Assembly: GCA_013388685.1 (NCBI GenBank)
Contig: JACAET010000016.1
Coordinates: 1 to 64,000, forward strand
DNA: 64,000 bases
Source of the DNA: Chloroflexota bacterium
Lineage (GTDB): Bacteria; Chloroflexota; Anaerolineae; Anaerolineales; Villigracilaceae
Direction: 5' to 3'
Shown in pieces: positions 51,128 through 60,181 of this stretch. The position numbers and the translations under genes were made by a program. Under the pieces are notes generated by a model. It saw only the letters and a list, made by a program, of their open reading frames with translations. It was not told the DNA's origin and did not search any database. How positions within the stretch are numbered: the first letter of the stretch is position 1; each line of letters starts with the position of its first letter.

Positions 51128-52087
51128 ATGTCCGTTCGTCCTCTTGCTCTGTTGGATCTACCTTATATCTATGGCTTCCGCGAGGAGGCAGTGGGGCTGG
51201 ATACCGCGCGGCTGTTGACGCGCGGCAGTCCGCTGGGAGCGGTGGGATTGATGTCGTATGTGAATCCGTCGCGGCACATTTATTCGGCGATTGCAAACGG
51301 AGAGGACGCCTCGGTGCTTGGGGGAATCATCCACACGCGCGATGAGACGTTTGCCAAATTGTATTATCTGGCGCCCATCTCCCAACTTGACCATCCCCTC
51401 CTGCCGGATTTAATTGAACATCTTGCCGCCCAGGCGGGAGCGTGGGGAGCGTTCCATGTACTTGCCGAAGTGAATGAAACAAGCGATGCCTTTGTCTCAC
51501 TGCGCAAGTCGGGGTTTTCGGTGTATGCATGGCAGAGGATGTGGGATGTGTCTGAGGTGGCGGCGACAGGTTTGGGGTCCCGCGCGGAGCGGAGCGATAC
51601 GGAGGTCGAAGCGTGGGTGCGGGTGAAGTCGGTCCATTTGCCCTCGATCCAGAGTCTGTATCATCAGATCGTGCCGCCGCTGTTGCATCCTGTCGAGCCG
51701 TCGCCGAGGACCCCCCTTGGCTGGATGTGCAACGCTGACGCGAAGTGTTATGTAAACGTGTCGCACGGCATGTATGGAATTGTGCTGACTCCGCTGATTC
51801 ATCCCGAAGCGACGAGCGTCAGCGAAAAAGTTTCAGCATTGATCGCTCATTTGCCAGACCGCCGCAGCCGCCCCGTGTATATTTGTGTACGTTCGTATCA
51901 GGCGTGGCTGGAGCCCGTCCTGGCGGATTTGGGGGCACGGGCAGGGGAGCGACAGGCGGTGATGGTCAAGCATCTGGCTCATTTGGTAAAGGAGGCGGCG
52001 GTCGCGCGTGCAACCCAGCCTGCAGGGGTGAGCATCCAGCCTTCGAGAGTGAGCAAGGCGGAAAGCCAGGAGCAGATCAACCTTTGA
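51128..52087 (+). CDS. Protein of unknown function with GNAT-like N-terminal half
   Basis: 319 residues, soluble. The first 150 residues have the strand/helix order of an acetyltransferase (SVRPLALLDLPYIYGF, VLGGIIHTRDETFAKLYYLAP, then NETSDAFVSLRKSGFSVYAW), and the second half may be another such domain. No clear acetyl-CoA loop is visible, so activity is uncertain. The ATG at 51128 is preferred over GTG at 51110; neither has a good ribosome site. Confidence 0.5.
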   Translation: MSVRPLALLDLPYIYGFREEAVGLDTARLLTRGSPLGAVGLMSYVNPSRHIYSAIANGEDASVLGGIIHTRDETFAKLYYLAPISQLDHPLLPDLIEHLAAQAGAWGAFHVLAEVNETSDAFVSLRKSGFSVYAWQRMWDVSEVAATGLGSRAERSDTEVEAWVRVKSVHLPSIQSLYHQIVPPLLHPVEPSPRTPLGWMCNADAKCYVNVSHGMYGIVLTPLIHPEATSVSEKVSALIAHLPDRRSRPVYICVRSYQAWLEPVLADLGARAGERQAVMVKHLAHLVKEAAVARATQPAGVSIQPSRVSKAESQEQINL

Positions 52088-52110
52088 CAGGGAGAGGAGG
52101 GGAGCCATTT

Positions 52111-53172
52111 CTATGGGGCTGGGCGCGATTCCACCGTTTCTGCTTTGCGTCCGAACCACCACGAAGCGACTGGATTCGCCCGGATGAATAGTTCATAGAT
52201 CAGCACCGATCCTGCCACCCCCATCAAAAACCCCACCCAAATAGAGAGTTGCCGGTTCTCTGTCACGGCAAAGAACTTCTGCCCCCAAAAATCCTGAATG
52301 GGAACGTGGAACAACAGGATGAACAGGGATACCCGTCCGAAATATCCGAACAGGGAGGCGAGGCGGGGACTCCGCAATTCGATTTGACGCGACAAGGCAA
52401 GTACGAACAGGATTCCCGCAATTGCTTCGAACGTGTTGATGGGAATGGAATCGTATGTCCGGGTATTGAAGTCGCTGCGCGCTTCGAAGAAATAGACCGT
52501 GCATACCACTGCAATCCCCAAGCCGATCAACAGCCCGAGATTTTCAAATGTCTTCTCGGAAGTGGTGTTTCTAACTTCGCTTCCCAGGATGAAAAAGAAC
52601 CCGCTTAGCAGGACAAGATCAAGCCCGAAGGGCAAGCCCATCAACTCATAGCGTTTTCCCAAAATGGAGAGGGCGAACGGATAGAAATCTTTGAGCCACA
52701 CGCCGGAGAGTCCGAGCGTAAGGATAAGCGCGCCCCAGCGAAGGTAACGATTATTCCCTCGTCCGAAAACGGCAAGAAACAGGAAGGCGTACAAACTTGC
52801 GGCAAACAAATGCGGCAGAAACCACAATTGCACCCAGTCTATGTATGCCCCTGAAGCGTACAGCGATTTGATGATGCGCCGCAGGGCGGTTTCGAAACTC
52901 ATCTTTTCGAAGGAGACATTCAGGAAATAGATCAGGAAGATGGTGAAAAAATACGGTTTGAGAAGGGTGTCCGCTCGTTTTTTGAAATACTCCCAAAACG
53001 GAACGGATGCGTTCAGAAAGTATCCCGAAAGGAAAAAAAACAACGGCATGTGGAAGGAGTAGATAAGTTTGTATCCGAAAGGGGAGATATACCCAAAATC
53101 GTTGTGACCCAGCACCACCAGGAGAATGCCGATGCCTCTTGCAATATCAATGTATTCGATTCGTTTTGCCAT
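52111..53172 (-). CDS. Acyltransferase 3 family membrane protein (OatA-like)
   Basis: 353 residues with about ten helices. IEYIDIARGIGILLVVLGHND at the start carries the family arginine and the catalytic histidine, and HMPLFFFLSGYF follows. These proteins O-acylate surface sugars or other exported molecules; the target is unknown. The start at 53172 is favoured by GAGGA upstream; an ATG at 53181 overlaps that site. A glycosyltransferase context is absent. Confidence 0.9.
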   Translation of the reverse strand: MAKRIEYIDIARGIGILLVVLGHNDFGYISPFGYKLIYSFHMPLFFFLSGYFLNASVPFWEYFKKRADTLLKPYFFTIFLIYFLNVSFEKMSFETALRRIIKSLYASGAYIDWVQLWFLPHLFAASLYAFLFLAVFGRGNNRYLRWGALILTLGLSGVWLKDFYPFALSILGKRYELMGLPFGLDLVLLSGFFFILGSEVRNTTSEKTFENLGLLIGLGIAVVCTVYFFEARSDFNTRTYDSIPINTFEAIAGILFVLALSRQIELRSPRLASLFGYFGRVSLFILLFHVPIQDFWGQKFFAVTENRQLSIWVGFLMGVAGSVLIYELFIRANPVASWWFGRKAETVESRPAP

Positions 53173-53195
53173 GCCGACCATTCCTCGTCAGAATT

Positions 53196-54050
53196 TTACC
53201 CTGCGAATTCAAAGACCGGCATGCCTTCCGTTTTTGTGGTGATGCGGAAGACGGCGCCCGTCAGCGGATATTCGCGCAAAGCCGCCTCATCGAGCCCGAC
53301 GCGTGCAGACGTAACGAACAGGTCGTTTCCGCCGGTTCCGCCGAACACGCAGGAGGAGACGTTCTTTGCCGGGAGGGGAATGCGCTCGAGCAGTTGACCG
53401 GTATCCGGGTTCCATTTTGTGATCTGCGCGCCGCCCCACATGGCAACCCATAAATTGCCCTGCAAATCGGAGGTCATGCCGTCGGGCCAACCGAAGGACT
53501 CGGGGATAGATACCGCCTCACGCGGACTTGTGATCGTCCCCGTTTCGAGGTCGTAGTCGAACGCCCGAATGGTACGCGTCGGGGTGTCGATATGGTAAAA
53601 GGTCTTGTAATCGGGGCCCCACGTCATGCCGTTGGAGATGGTGACGTTGCCCAACAATTTCGAGATCGTCTTTCCGTCGAACGAGTAGAGCGAGCCGTTT
53701 GGGTCTGTCTCGCCCATGTCCATGGTTCCCGCGAGGAAACGTCCGCGCGGGTCGCATTTGCCATCGTTGAAGCGGTTGTGGGCGGGTTCCCTGGTCAGGG
53801 TGGCGAGAGGGGTCAATTGGGATGAATCCGTTTCGAAGGTCCAGAAAGAGAAGCGCTTGGTGAAGACAATTCCGCCGCTTTTGCGCGGGGCGAGGCACCC
53901 GACGGTTTCATTCAGTTCGAGTAGAACGTCTGCATTGGCGTACACACGCTTGTGGAGGATGTCAATCCAGTATAGTGTTTGTGCGCGTGCATCCCAAACG
54001 GGACCTTCGCCGAGGGTTGCCCGAATATCGTAGAGAAGTTCGACCCGCAT
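53196..54050 (-). CDS. SMP-30/gluconolactonase-like beta-propeller
   Basis: 284 residues. Metal-binding Glu in TLGEGPVWD, Asn/Asp residues in RFNDGKCDPRGRFLAGTM, and SNGMTWGPDYKTFYHIDT, then GWPDGMTSD and LWVAMW: the calcium-dependent six-blade family that opens sugar lactones. The exact substrate is not clear. The start codon lies one base after the corA stop codon, so the two genes are co-transcribed. Confidence 0.93.
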   Translation of the reverse strand: MRVELLYDIRATLGEGPVWDARAQTLYWIDILHKRVYANADVLLELNETVGCLAPRKSGGIVFTKRFSFWTFETDSSQLTPLATLTREPAHNRFNDGKCDPRGRFLAGTMDMGETDPNGSLYSFDGKTISKLLGNVTISNGMTWGPDYKTFYHIDTPTRTIRAFDYDLETGTITSPREAVSIPESFGWPDGMTSDLQGNLWVAMWGGAQITKWNPDTGQLLERIPLPAKNVSSCVFGGTGGNDLFVTSARVGLDEAALREYPLTGAVFRITTKTEGMPVFEFAG

Positions 54051-54051
54051 C

Positions 54052-54978
54052 CTAGAACCAATCGCGTTTGTAGAAGATATACGTGGCGAGGGCGGTCAAG
54101 CCGACCGTGACGCCGATGATGGAGAGAAAGGCAAACGGGCTTTCCTGGGCGGGGAGAGTCACGTTCATGCCGTAAAAGGAGGCGACGATGGTGGGCAGGT
54201 TGAGCACGATGGTGATGGCGGCGAGCGCCTTCATGACCGCGTTCAGGTTGTTCGAAATGATGGAGGCGAAGGCGTCCATCATGGAGGAGAGGATCTCGGT
54301 GTTTATGCTGGTCATCTGGATGGCTTGCTGGTTTTCGGTCAGGACGTCCTCCAGCAGGTCCTGATCCTCTTCGTAATAATTGAAGATCTGCATCCGCTGG
54401 ACGCGTTCCATCATCACCTCATTCGAGCGCAGGGCGGTGGCGAAGTAGGTGAGACTCTTCTGGTATTTCAACAATTCCATTAATTCTCTGTTGCGCGTGG
54501 ATTTTTGCAGTTGATCTTCGATGGTTTCCGTCATGCGGTTGATTTCGCGCAAATGCGTAAGGTAGCGCGTGGCGGTTTCGAGAAAGATGTAGAGGGCAAA
54601 ACGGTAGCGTTTGCCGGTCTTCAACATGCGATACTTGCCGTTTGCCAGCACCTTGAACATTTCCTTGTCGTATTTGCAAATGGTGACGATCATGTTGCCG
54701 CGGATCATGATGCCCAAGGGGATGGTGGTATAGGGAATGTCGCTTTCGGGCTGACGGTGCGGAACGCGCAGCAGGATGAACGTATACTCTTCGTCGCGTT
54801 CGATGCGCGGCATTTCATCGAGATCAAGGGAGTAGTTGATGTAATCAATATCCACCCCCCAATTGACGAGTTGCTCGATCTCTTCCGGCGTGGGATCAAT
54901 GGCTTTGACCCAGGCGCCGTTCACCATGGTATCCAGTTGTTCGAGACCGTGCTCGGTGGTCTTGTAGATGGTGAGCAT
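54052..54978 (-). CDS. corA: CorA-family magnesium/cobalt transporter
   Basis: 308 residues from ATG 54978 with AGGAGG 6 nt upstream. A long cytoplasmic N-terminal domain and coiled helix are followed by two C-terminal helices, with the YGMNV signature at the end of the first and a basic YKRDWF end. It forms a pentameric divalent-cation channel. Its promoter leaves a leader of about 150 nt, which might hold regulation, though I see no known riboswitch. Confidence 0.95.
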   Translation of the reverse strand: MLTIYKTTEHGLEQLDTMVNGAWVKAIDPTPEEIEQLVNWGVDIDYINYSLDLDEMPRIERDEEYTFILLRVPHRQPESDIPYTTIPLGIMIRGNMIVTICKYDKEMFKVLANGKYRMLKTGKRYRFALYIFLETATRYLTHLREINRMTETIEDQLQKSTRNRELMELLKYQKSLTYFATALRSNEVMMERVQRMQIFNYYEEDQDLLEDVLTENQQAIQMTSINTEILSSMMDAFASIISNNLNAVMKALAAITIVLNLPTIVASFYGMNVTLPAQESPFAFLSIIGVTVGLTALATYIFYKRDWF

Positions 54979-55137
54979 GAATGCCTCCTGGCGTGAGATC
55001 ACCACGCCGGGCATGGCTCACCCGCGTGATGTCATGTTCGTTTCGACGCGTACACTCCGTCCGTACTACTGGGCGGCTGACTCTCGGAATTTCCGGAATT
55101 GCTTTCGTTGGTGTACATCACATATCCTTGCAGCGGA

Positions 55138-55166
55138 ATTGTACGCCCGTTGCGGGGATTCCACAA
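55138..55166 (-). promoter_or_regulatory. Probable promoter for corA
   Basis: On the minus strand -35 TTGTGG (55161-55166), a 17-bp spacer and -10 TACAAT (55138-55143). The leader to the corA start is about 150 nt; in 54979-55137 I see no clear fold or motif. Confidence 0.5.
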
Positions 55167-55241
55167 CGGTATGAAAACGGCATTCTACGACGTTTCAGCC
55201 GTATGAATTAAGATTTTCCCGCTTATGGGGAGATGGAGGTT

Positions 55242-55910
55242 TCACCCCCCAAACTGCCCGATCACCCCGGCGATCAAGCCGATCTGCCCGAGGTGGTACG
55301 CGGCGATGTTGAGGATGCGTCCGTTTTTGAGGGGGGACACAAACTTGTTCCACGCCAGGATGATGTCCGAAAGGTAGAACAGGAACGCCCCGGCGCTGAC
55401 CAGCAGGGAAGCGCCCGTCTTCCATGCGGGGTTCGAGAGGGTCGTCATGGCGGCGTACAACATTGCGGTAATCACCACTCCATACAGGATGACAGGAGCG
55501 ACCAGCCGCGTCTGTCCTTTCGCCCGCATCGCCGAAACGATCCGCCGCATTACCCGCACCGCGCTGACCGAAAGGATCACGATCAGCAAAACCGACCAGG
55601 CATTGACCTCCCTCAATTCATTTTGGAAACCGAAGAGATACGCAACGTGCGCGAAGAGGAAGGCAATCAACCCAAATAGAAACATGCGGTCGAGCGAGAT
55701 CATCAACAGCACATCCCCCGCCAGCGAAAACAACACCCCCAGCCCAAACCAGAACGTCAGCCCCTGCAGCCCCGTGCTGGAATACAGCCAGCCGAACAGA
55801 CAAACCATCACCGCCGGCTTCGTCAGATATTCCAGTTTCCCCCATCCCTTCGCCAATACCAACACCTGCCAAACCGCAAACCCCAGTGCCAGGATGAGCC
55901 AGAGAATCAT
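55242..55910 (-). CDS. YhhN/TMEM86-like membrane protein (lysoplasmalogenase family)
   Basis: 222 residues with eight helices. Family landmarks: LTKPAVMVCLFGWL, FSLAGDVLLM, FLFAHVAYLFGF and SDIILAWNKF, holding the conserved Lys-Pro, Asp and His residues. Eukaryotic relatives hydrolyse lysoplasmalogens; the bacterial role is not settled. AGGAGG precedes the ATG. Confidence 0.88.
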   Translation of the reverse strand: MILWLILALGFAVWQVLVLAKGWGKLEYLTKPAVMVCLFGWLYSSTGLQGLTFWFGLGVLFSLAGDVLLMISLDRMFLFGLIAFLFAHVAYLFGFQNELREVNAWSVLLIVILSVSAVRVMRRIVSAMRAKGQTRLVAPVILYGVVITAMLYAAMTTLSNPAWKTGASLLVSAGAFLFYLSDIILAWNKFVSPLKNGRILNIAAYHLGQIGLIAGVIGQFGG

Positions 55911-55931
55911 TCGTACCTCCTGAAATCATGT

Positions 55932-56055
55932 GTCATTGCGAGGAGCGTTCGCTGCGACGAAGCAATCTCCTGTTACAAGGAGATTGCTTCGGGCTGTGGT
56001 TTCGATACCGGCGAGAAGAGCATTCGCCCCACTCACCACCAGCCCTCGCAATGAC
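55932..56055. repeat. Palindromic interspersed repeat (copy 2)
   Basis: 124 bp bounded by GTCATTGCGAGG and CCTCGCAATGAC. Near the left end AGCAATCTCCT and AGGAGATTGCT pair into a hairpin. It matches the copy at 38240-38329 at its ends. Its right end is one base from the era stop codon, so it probably also shapes the era transcript end. Confidence 0.75.
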
Positions 56056-56056
56056 A

Positions 56057-56974
56057 TTATCTTCTTTTCTTCTTCCCGATCCGATACCCAAACCTTTGCA
56101 GGGCGTTCTCGTCGTTGCGCCAATCCTTCAACACCTTGGCGCGCAGCTCCAAAAAGACGGGGCGTCCGCCCATCGCTTCGATCTCCCGGCGCGCGTCGCT
56201 GCCAATCCGCTTGAGCATCCTGCCTCCCTCGCCGATGACAATCCCCTTCTGCGACTCGCGCTCCACAAAAATCGTCGCGGCAATATATGCCATGCCGTTC
56301 TCGCGCTCCTTGAACTCGTCAATGCGCACGCCCACGCTGTGCGGCACCTCGTCGCGCAGGTTGTTCAGGCACGCCTCGCGGATCAGGTCGGCGGCAATGT
56401 CGCGTTCGTAAGAGTCTGTAATCTGATCCTCGTCGAACTCCGGCGGGCGGATGGGGCTAAGGGAAATCAGCAGATCGAGCAACTTGTCGAGATTCTTCCC
56501 CTGAAGCGCAGACAGCGAAACGACCTGCGCCTCTTTCTTGACCGACGCCTGATACGCTTCGAGATGGCGGGTCAACGCCTCAGCCTGGACCAGGTCCATT
56601 TTGTTGGCGGCAAGTACGAGCGGAGTCCGACGCGGCAGGTTGTCGAGCAGGGAGGCAATCTGGCGGTCTTCTTCTGTTGGCGGCACAGAGGCATCCACCA
56701 GCCACAGGACAATATCCACACCTTCGAGCGCCTCCTGCGCCTCCTGATTGAGGAAGCGTCCCAGTTTGTGGCGCGGATTGTGAATGCCGGGCGTATCCAC
56801 AAAAACGAGCTGACAGGTCTCGGTGGTGAGAATGCCCAACTGACGCTTGCGCGTGGTCTGCGGCTTGGGCGAAACCGCCGCGATCTTTTGACCCAGCAGG
56901 GCGTTGATCAGCGTGGATTTGCCGACATTTGGGCGGCCAATGACAGCGATGTAACCCGTGCGGAAGTCGTTCAT
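56057..56974 (-). CDS. era: GTPase Era
   Basis: 305 residues. G1 GRPNVGKST, G2 region PQTTRKRQLG, G3 DTPGIHNP, G4 NKMD, G5 SALQGKN, then a KH domain (IFVERESQKGIVIGEGGRMLK). It binds 16S rRNA during assembly of the small ribosomal subunit. It overlaps the end of the upstream glycosyltransferase gene by 4 nt and is therefore co-translated with it. Confidence 0.97.
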   Translation of the reverse strand: MNDFRTGYIAVIGRPNVGKSTLINALLGQKIAAVSPKPQTTRKRQLGILTTETCQLVFVDTPGIHNPRHKLGRFLNQEAQEALEGVDIVLWLVDASVPPTEEDRQIASLLDNLPRRTPLVLAANKMDLVQAEALTRHLEAYQASVKKEAQVVSLSALQGKNLDKLLDLLISLSPIRPPEFDEDQITDSYERDIAADLIREACLNNLRDEVPHSVGVRIDEFKERENGMAYIAATIFVERESQKGIVIGEGGRMLKRIGSDARREIEAMGGRPVFLELRAKVLKDWRNDENALQRFGYRIGKKKRR

Positions 56975-58605
56975 GGAATCCTTTCGTAGATGCGGATGGC
57001 AGGGTTGATGAATTCAAAGCGAATTTGCGGCAGCCAGGGCGGCAGGGTGTATTTGAATTCTTTCAAAAGTTGATAATGGGCAGTTCGCCCCGTTTCCAGT
57101 TGTTTGAAGAAGGCGCATTCCGCCGGCATGGTTTCGCAGTAATGAGGGTCGTTGAATTTATCTGAAGTGAAACTGTCCACCACAAAATAATCCGTCTGGC
57201 GGTCTACAAGCCCCGTCTCGCCGGCATTGTATTCGAACCGTTTGTCGGTCGGCAGCGGCTCCTCGCCCCTGACGAAATAGATGGGGTAGTTGTACTCGCG
57301 TTCGAAGCGCTCGCCATCGTACGTTGGAGGATAATAGGTGTGCTCGAGCGATCTGCCCGGCGGAAGGGTGTCCATGAATGCGGAGGCGGGGATGCGCGCG
57401 TCGTTCATGACGAGGAGCGTCAGGCTGAGCAGGCGGGCGAGGGAATACAGGACGATTCCCGCCACCGTTAAATTGACTGCCAGCGGAAGGAATGATTTGC
57501 CTGTCGCTTTTGCCCGCGCGTGCAGGTCTGCGAGAAAGAATGCAGTCAGAATGGCAAGGAAGGGCATCAATGTCAGGAAGTAGCGCAGTTGGTAGTTGTA
57601 GGAAATCGTCATCGGCAGGTCGAGGGCGAGGATCGCCAGCAGGAGGACGGCGAAGGATTTCATCTGCGGAGTGCGTGCAACTTCTCCGCCGCGCCACGCC
57701 TGGACGACCCTCCAAACCGCCCACATCAACCCGGCGCCAAAGAGCAGGATGAGCGCGAGCCCCAGTCCCTCTGCCATGACGCGGTATTGACCGATGAACC
57801 CACGCACGCTGTCCGCCTGGTAGCCATAGTTGACCTGCCACTGCAGAGTGGAGAACAAACGCTTGAAGTAGTATGCCATCCAGGTCAGCGCTTTGGGGGT
57901 GCCAAGGGCAAAGCCAAGAAAGGCGAGTGCGACGCTGATGAATAATGTCTCTGCACTGGAGAGCCAGTCGGTACGGAGGCGCTTCCGCTGTTCGAGCAGG
58001 TACACCGTCAGCGGGGCGAGGATGAGACTGCCGCCGATGTATTTGCTCGAAGCCGCCATGCCTAAGGTCAGGAAGGGGGCGTAGAGCCAGAGGCGGTTTC
58101 CGCGCAGGACGTATTCGAGCAGGCAAAGCACGGAAAGGGTAACAAAGAAGAGCAGATAGGTGTCGTTGTGGGCGAAGCGCCCGTTGTGCGACATTTCGCT
58201 GACGCAGATCAGGAACAGCCCGCTCGAACCCGCGACCGTGATGCTCCCCCCGATGCGGCGGGCAATGATGTAGGTGAGGACCACTGTCAGACCGGCCAAA
58301 ACCGCCGAAAGGAGACGCGCAGCGACGAGCATTTCCCTTGTTTCATACCCCAGCGCGAGAACGACCTTCCCAAGCCAGTACATGGCATATTGCGGCAGAT
58401 CGGGATAGTCGAAGTTGATCTCGCTGAATTTGTAATCGCCAATCACGGCGTTGATCGAGCGCACGACGATCTCATCCGGATGCCAGACGCTCGGCGCGCC
58501 CCACGCGATGCCGGGCAGGGTGAAAGCGAGGAAGAGGAGGAACAGCCCAAGGGGAAGGAGAAATTCGCGCGTTTGGATGAATGATTTTGTTTTTGTAGGC
58601 ATCAT
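56971..58605 (-). CDS. Family 39-like (GT-C) membrane glycosyltransferase
   Basis: 544 residues with about eleven helices. WHPDEIVVRSINAV in the first outside loop has the catalytic-type acidic residue, and YPDLPQYAMYWLGK follows, as in family 39-like proteins. A large C-terminal outside domain (about 440-544) carries MDTLPPGRSLEHTYYPP. Sugar and acceptor are unknown. The start is one of two adjacent ATGs (58605, 58602). It is coupled to era. Confidence 0.85.
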   Translation of the reverse strand: MMPTKTKSFIQTREFLLPLGLFLLFLAFTLPGIAWGAPSVWHPDEIVVRSINAVIGDYKFSEINFDYPDLPQYAMYWLGKVVLALGYETREMLVAARLLSAVLAGLTVVLTYIIARRIGGSITVAGSSGLFLICVSEMSHNGRFAHNDTYLLFFVTLSVLCLLEYVLRGNRLWLYAPFLTLGMAASSKYIGGSLILAPLTVYLLEQRKRLRTDWLSSAETLFISVALAFLGFALGTPKALTWMAYYFKRLFSTLQWQVNYGYQADSVRGFIGQYRVMAEGLGLALILLFGAGLMWAVWRVVQAWRGGEVARTPQMKSFAVLLLAILALDLPMTISYNYQLRYFLTLMPFLAILTAFFLADLHARAKATGKSFLPLAVNLTVAGIVLYSLARLLSLTLLVMNDARIPASAFMDTLPPGRSLEHTYYPPTYDGERFEREYNYPIYFVRGEEPLPTDKRFEYNAGETGLVDRQTDYFVVDSFTSDKFNDPHYCETMPAECAFFKQLETGRTAHYQLLKEFKYTLPPWLPQIRFEFINPAIRIYERIP

Positions 58606-58634
58606 CGAGGGCTTTCTGCAAGGATGTCTGTGAT

Positions 58635-59168
58635 TTAGGTAATGAGAGCGCCTTCCAATCTCAACAACCATTCCTTGGTGGGTAATCCATCCCCGCCGCC
58701 GTAGCCGTGGAGTTTGCCGTCCACGCCAATGACGCGGTGACAGGGGATGACCAGTGGCATGGGGTTCATGGCGTTGGCGGCTCCCACGGCGCGGTACGCC
58801 AGCGGACGGTTGATTTCGCGGGCGATGTCCATGTAGGTGCGGGTTTCTCCATAGGGGATGCGGTAGACCGCCTGCAATGCCTCGCGTTGAAAGGGAGTGA
58901 AGAACGTCCAGTCAATGGGGATGGTGAAGGCGGTGCGCTTTCCGTTCAGGTATTCGGCGAGTTCGCGGGCGTAGGGTTTGATCTTTTTCGCATCGGGCTG
59001 GACGGGACGCCTGAGCCGCGCGAGGTACGCGTCAAACTCAGGTTGAGAGTCTGCCCATTCGACGGCGACCAAGCCAAAGTCGGAGGCGGCGAGGCGCAGG
59101 TCTCCGAGCGGAGTCCCGTTCAATTCGCCGGTGTAGATGAATGTTGCGTCGGGTGTTTTCTTCCTCAT
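58635..59168 (-). CDS. ogt: Methylated-DNA--protein-cysteine methyltransferase
   Basis: 177 residues. Catalytic cysteine in IPCHRVIGVDGKLHGYGGG, the helix-turn-helix region YMDIAREINRPLAYRAVGAAN with its arginine finger, and FQREALQAVYRIPYGETRTY. It removes alkyl groups from O6 of guanine in DNA by suicidal transfer. It is a single gene upstream of the glycosyltransferase, separated by 29 bp, so possibly in the same unit as era. Confidence 0.95.
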   Translation of the reverse strand: MRKKTPDATFIYTGELNGTPLGDLRLAASDFGLVAVEWADSQPEFDAYLARLRRPVQPDAKKIKPYARELAEYLNGKRTAFTIPIDWTFFTPFQREALQAVYRIPYGETRTYMDIAREINRPLAYRAVGAANAMNPMPLVIPCHRVIGVDGKLHGYGGGDGLPTKEWLLRLEGALIT

Positions 59169-59255
59169 AAAAAATCACCACCGAGGATACGCCTCAATGG
59201 TGATTATAGCCTTGTTTGTTTAAGACTTCGGAAGTCTTACCGTGGAAGTCTGGTT

Positions 59256-60110
59256 TCAATAATTCGACACTCTGTCAATCAGACCGAGTTCGCGCGCGCG
59301 ATGGTCGCACCAGCGAAAGGTGAACACAGACACGATGGCGAAGACGACCGTCAGCCCGAGCAGGATGCCGAGGAGTTGCAGGTTGCTGTACTGTGCCAGC
59401 GTGGGAAAAGCCTGCGCCACATCCCCGATCAGGGAACGGCGCATGAGTTCGAGCCAGTAGGTAATGGGCATGGCGTACCCAACGGGACGCAGCCAGGCGG
59501 GCAGGACCTCGAGCGGGAAGATCGCACCGCTGAAAAGATAGAGCGCCCCCGCTACCGCTTCGCCGATCAGGAAGAAGTGATGCGCCACCATGAGCGTGAT
59601 GCTGGCAAGGATCAGTCCCATCATGGCAAGCATGGTCACGCCGATGACGAGCGAGACGAAGAAGAGCCCCCAGTTCACCTGTGTCAGGTCCAGCGGGACG
59701 TTGAGGAAAAGCACGCCCGCCGTCAGGATGACGATGACCGCCACCGTGCCAATGAGGAAGCGGGAGACGCCGCGCCCCAGCCAGTAAAAGGGGATGTTGA
59801 TGGGGGCAATGTACATGTACTTGAGCGTCTTGTAATGCTCGCGGTCGTCAATCACCGCCCATGAAACCCCCGCCATGACCGCGCCGACATAGGTGTAGAA
59901 GGCGTTGCCGAGGTAGATGTACGGAAAGAGCGGAGAGTTATACGCGCCGCCGGTGATGATGCTGTACATGACCACGAGAATGGCGGCAGACGCCAGCGGC
60001 TTGATGATGACATAGACGGCAAACAGAAAGGGATCGGTCCAGTTTGATTCGACCTGCCATCCCAGCCAGGTTGCCATGGTAAACGAACGAGTGGTTTCGG
60101 AACGGTTCAT
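59256..60110 (-). CDS. ABC-2 type permease (second subunit)
   Basis: 284 residues with six helices and the ABC-2 membrane family pattern (SGAIFPLEVLPAWLRPVGYAMPITYWLELMR). The start has GGAGAA upstream. Together with the permease at 60178 and ATPase at 61025 it would form a heteromeric exporter. The substrate is unknown. The 67-bp gap to the preceding permease gene contains a heptanucleotide array. Confidence 0.9.
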   Translation of the reverse strand: MNRSETTRSFTMATWLGWQVESNWTDPFLFAVYVIIKPLASAAILVVMYSIITGGAYNSPLFPYIYLGNAFYTYVGAVMAGVSWAVIDDREHYKTLKYMYIAPINIPFYWLGRGVSRFLIGTVAVIVILTAGVLFLNVPLDLTQVNWGLFFVSLVIGVTMLAMMGLILASITLMVAHHFFLIGEAVAGALYLFSGAIFPLEVLPAWLRPVGYAMPITYWLELMRRSLIGDVAQAFPTLAQYSNLQLLGILLGLTVVFAIVSVFTFRWCDHRARELGLIDRVSNY

Positions 60111-60153
60111 AAATTCTCCGGTTCAATTACCGCTTAGCGTGATTGGCGCTAAA

Positions 60154-60181
60154 GATTGGTAATTGGTAACTGGCAATTTAG
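60154..60181. repeat. Heptanucleotide array at the 3' end of an ABC permease gene
   Basis: Units GATTGGT, AATTGGT, AACTGGC, AATTTAG; a further GATTGGC lies at 60141. The last unit contains the stop codon of the permease gene at 60178-61035. Confidence 0.7.

Noticed and set aside
54979..55137. corA leader considered as a magnesium riboswitch
   Set aside because: I could not find the conserved M-box helices or another known fold in the 150-nt leader.
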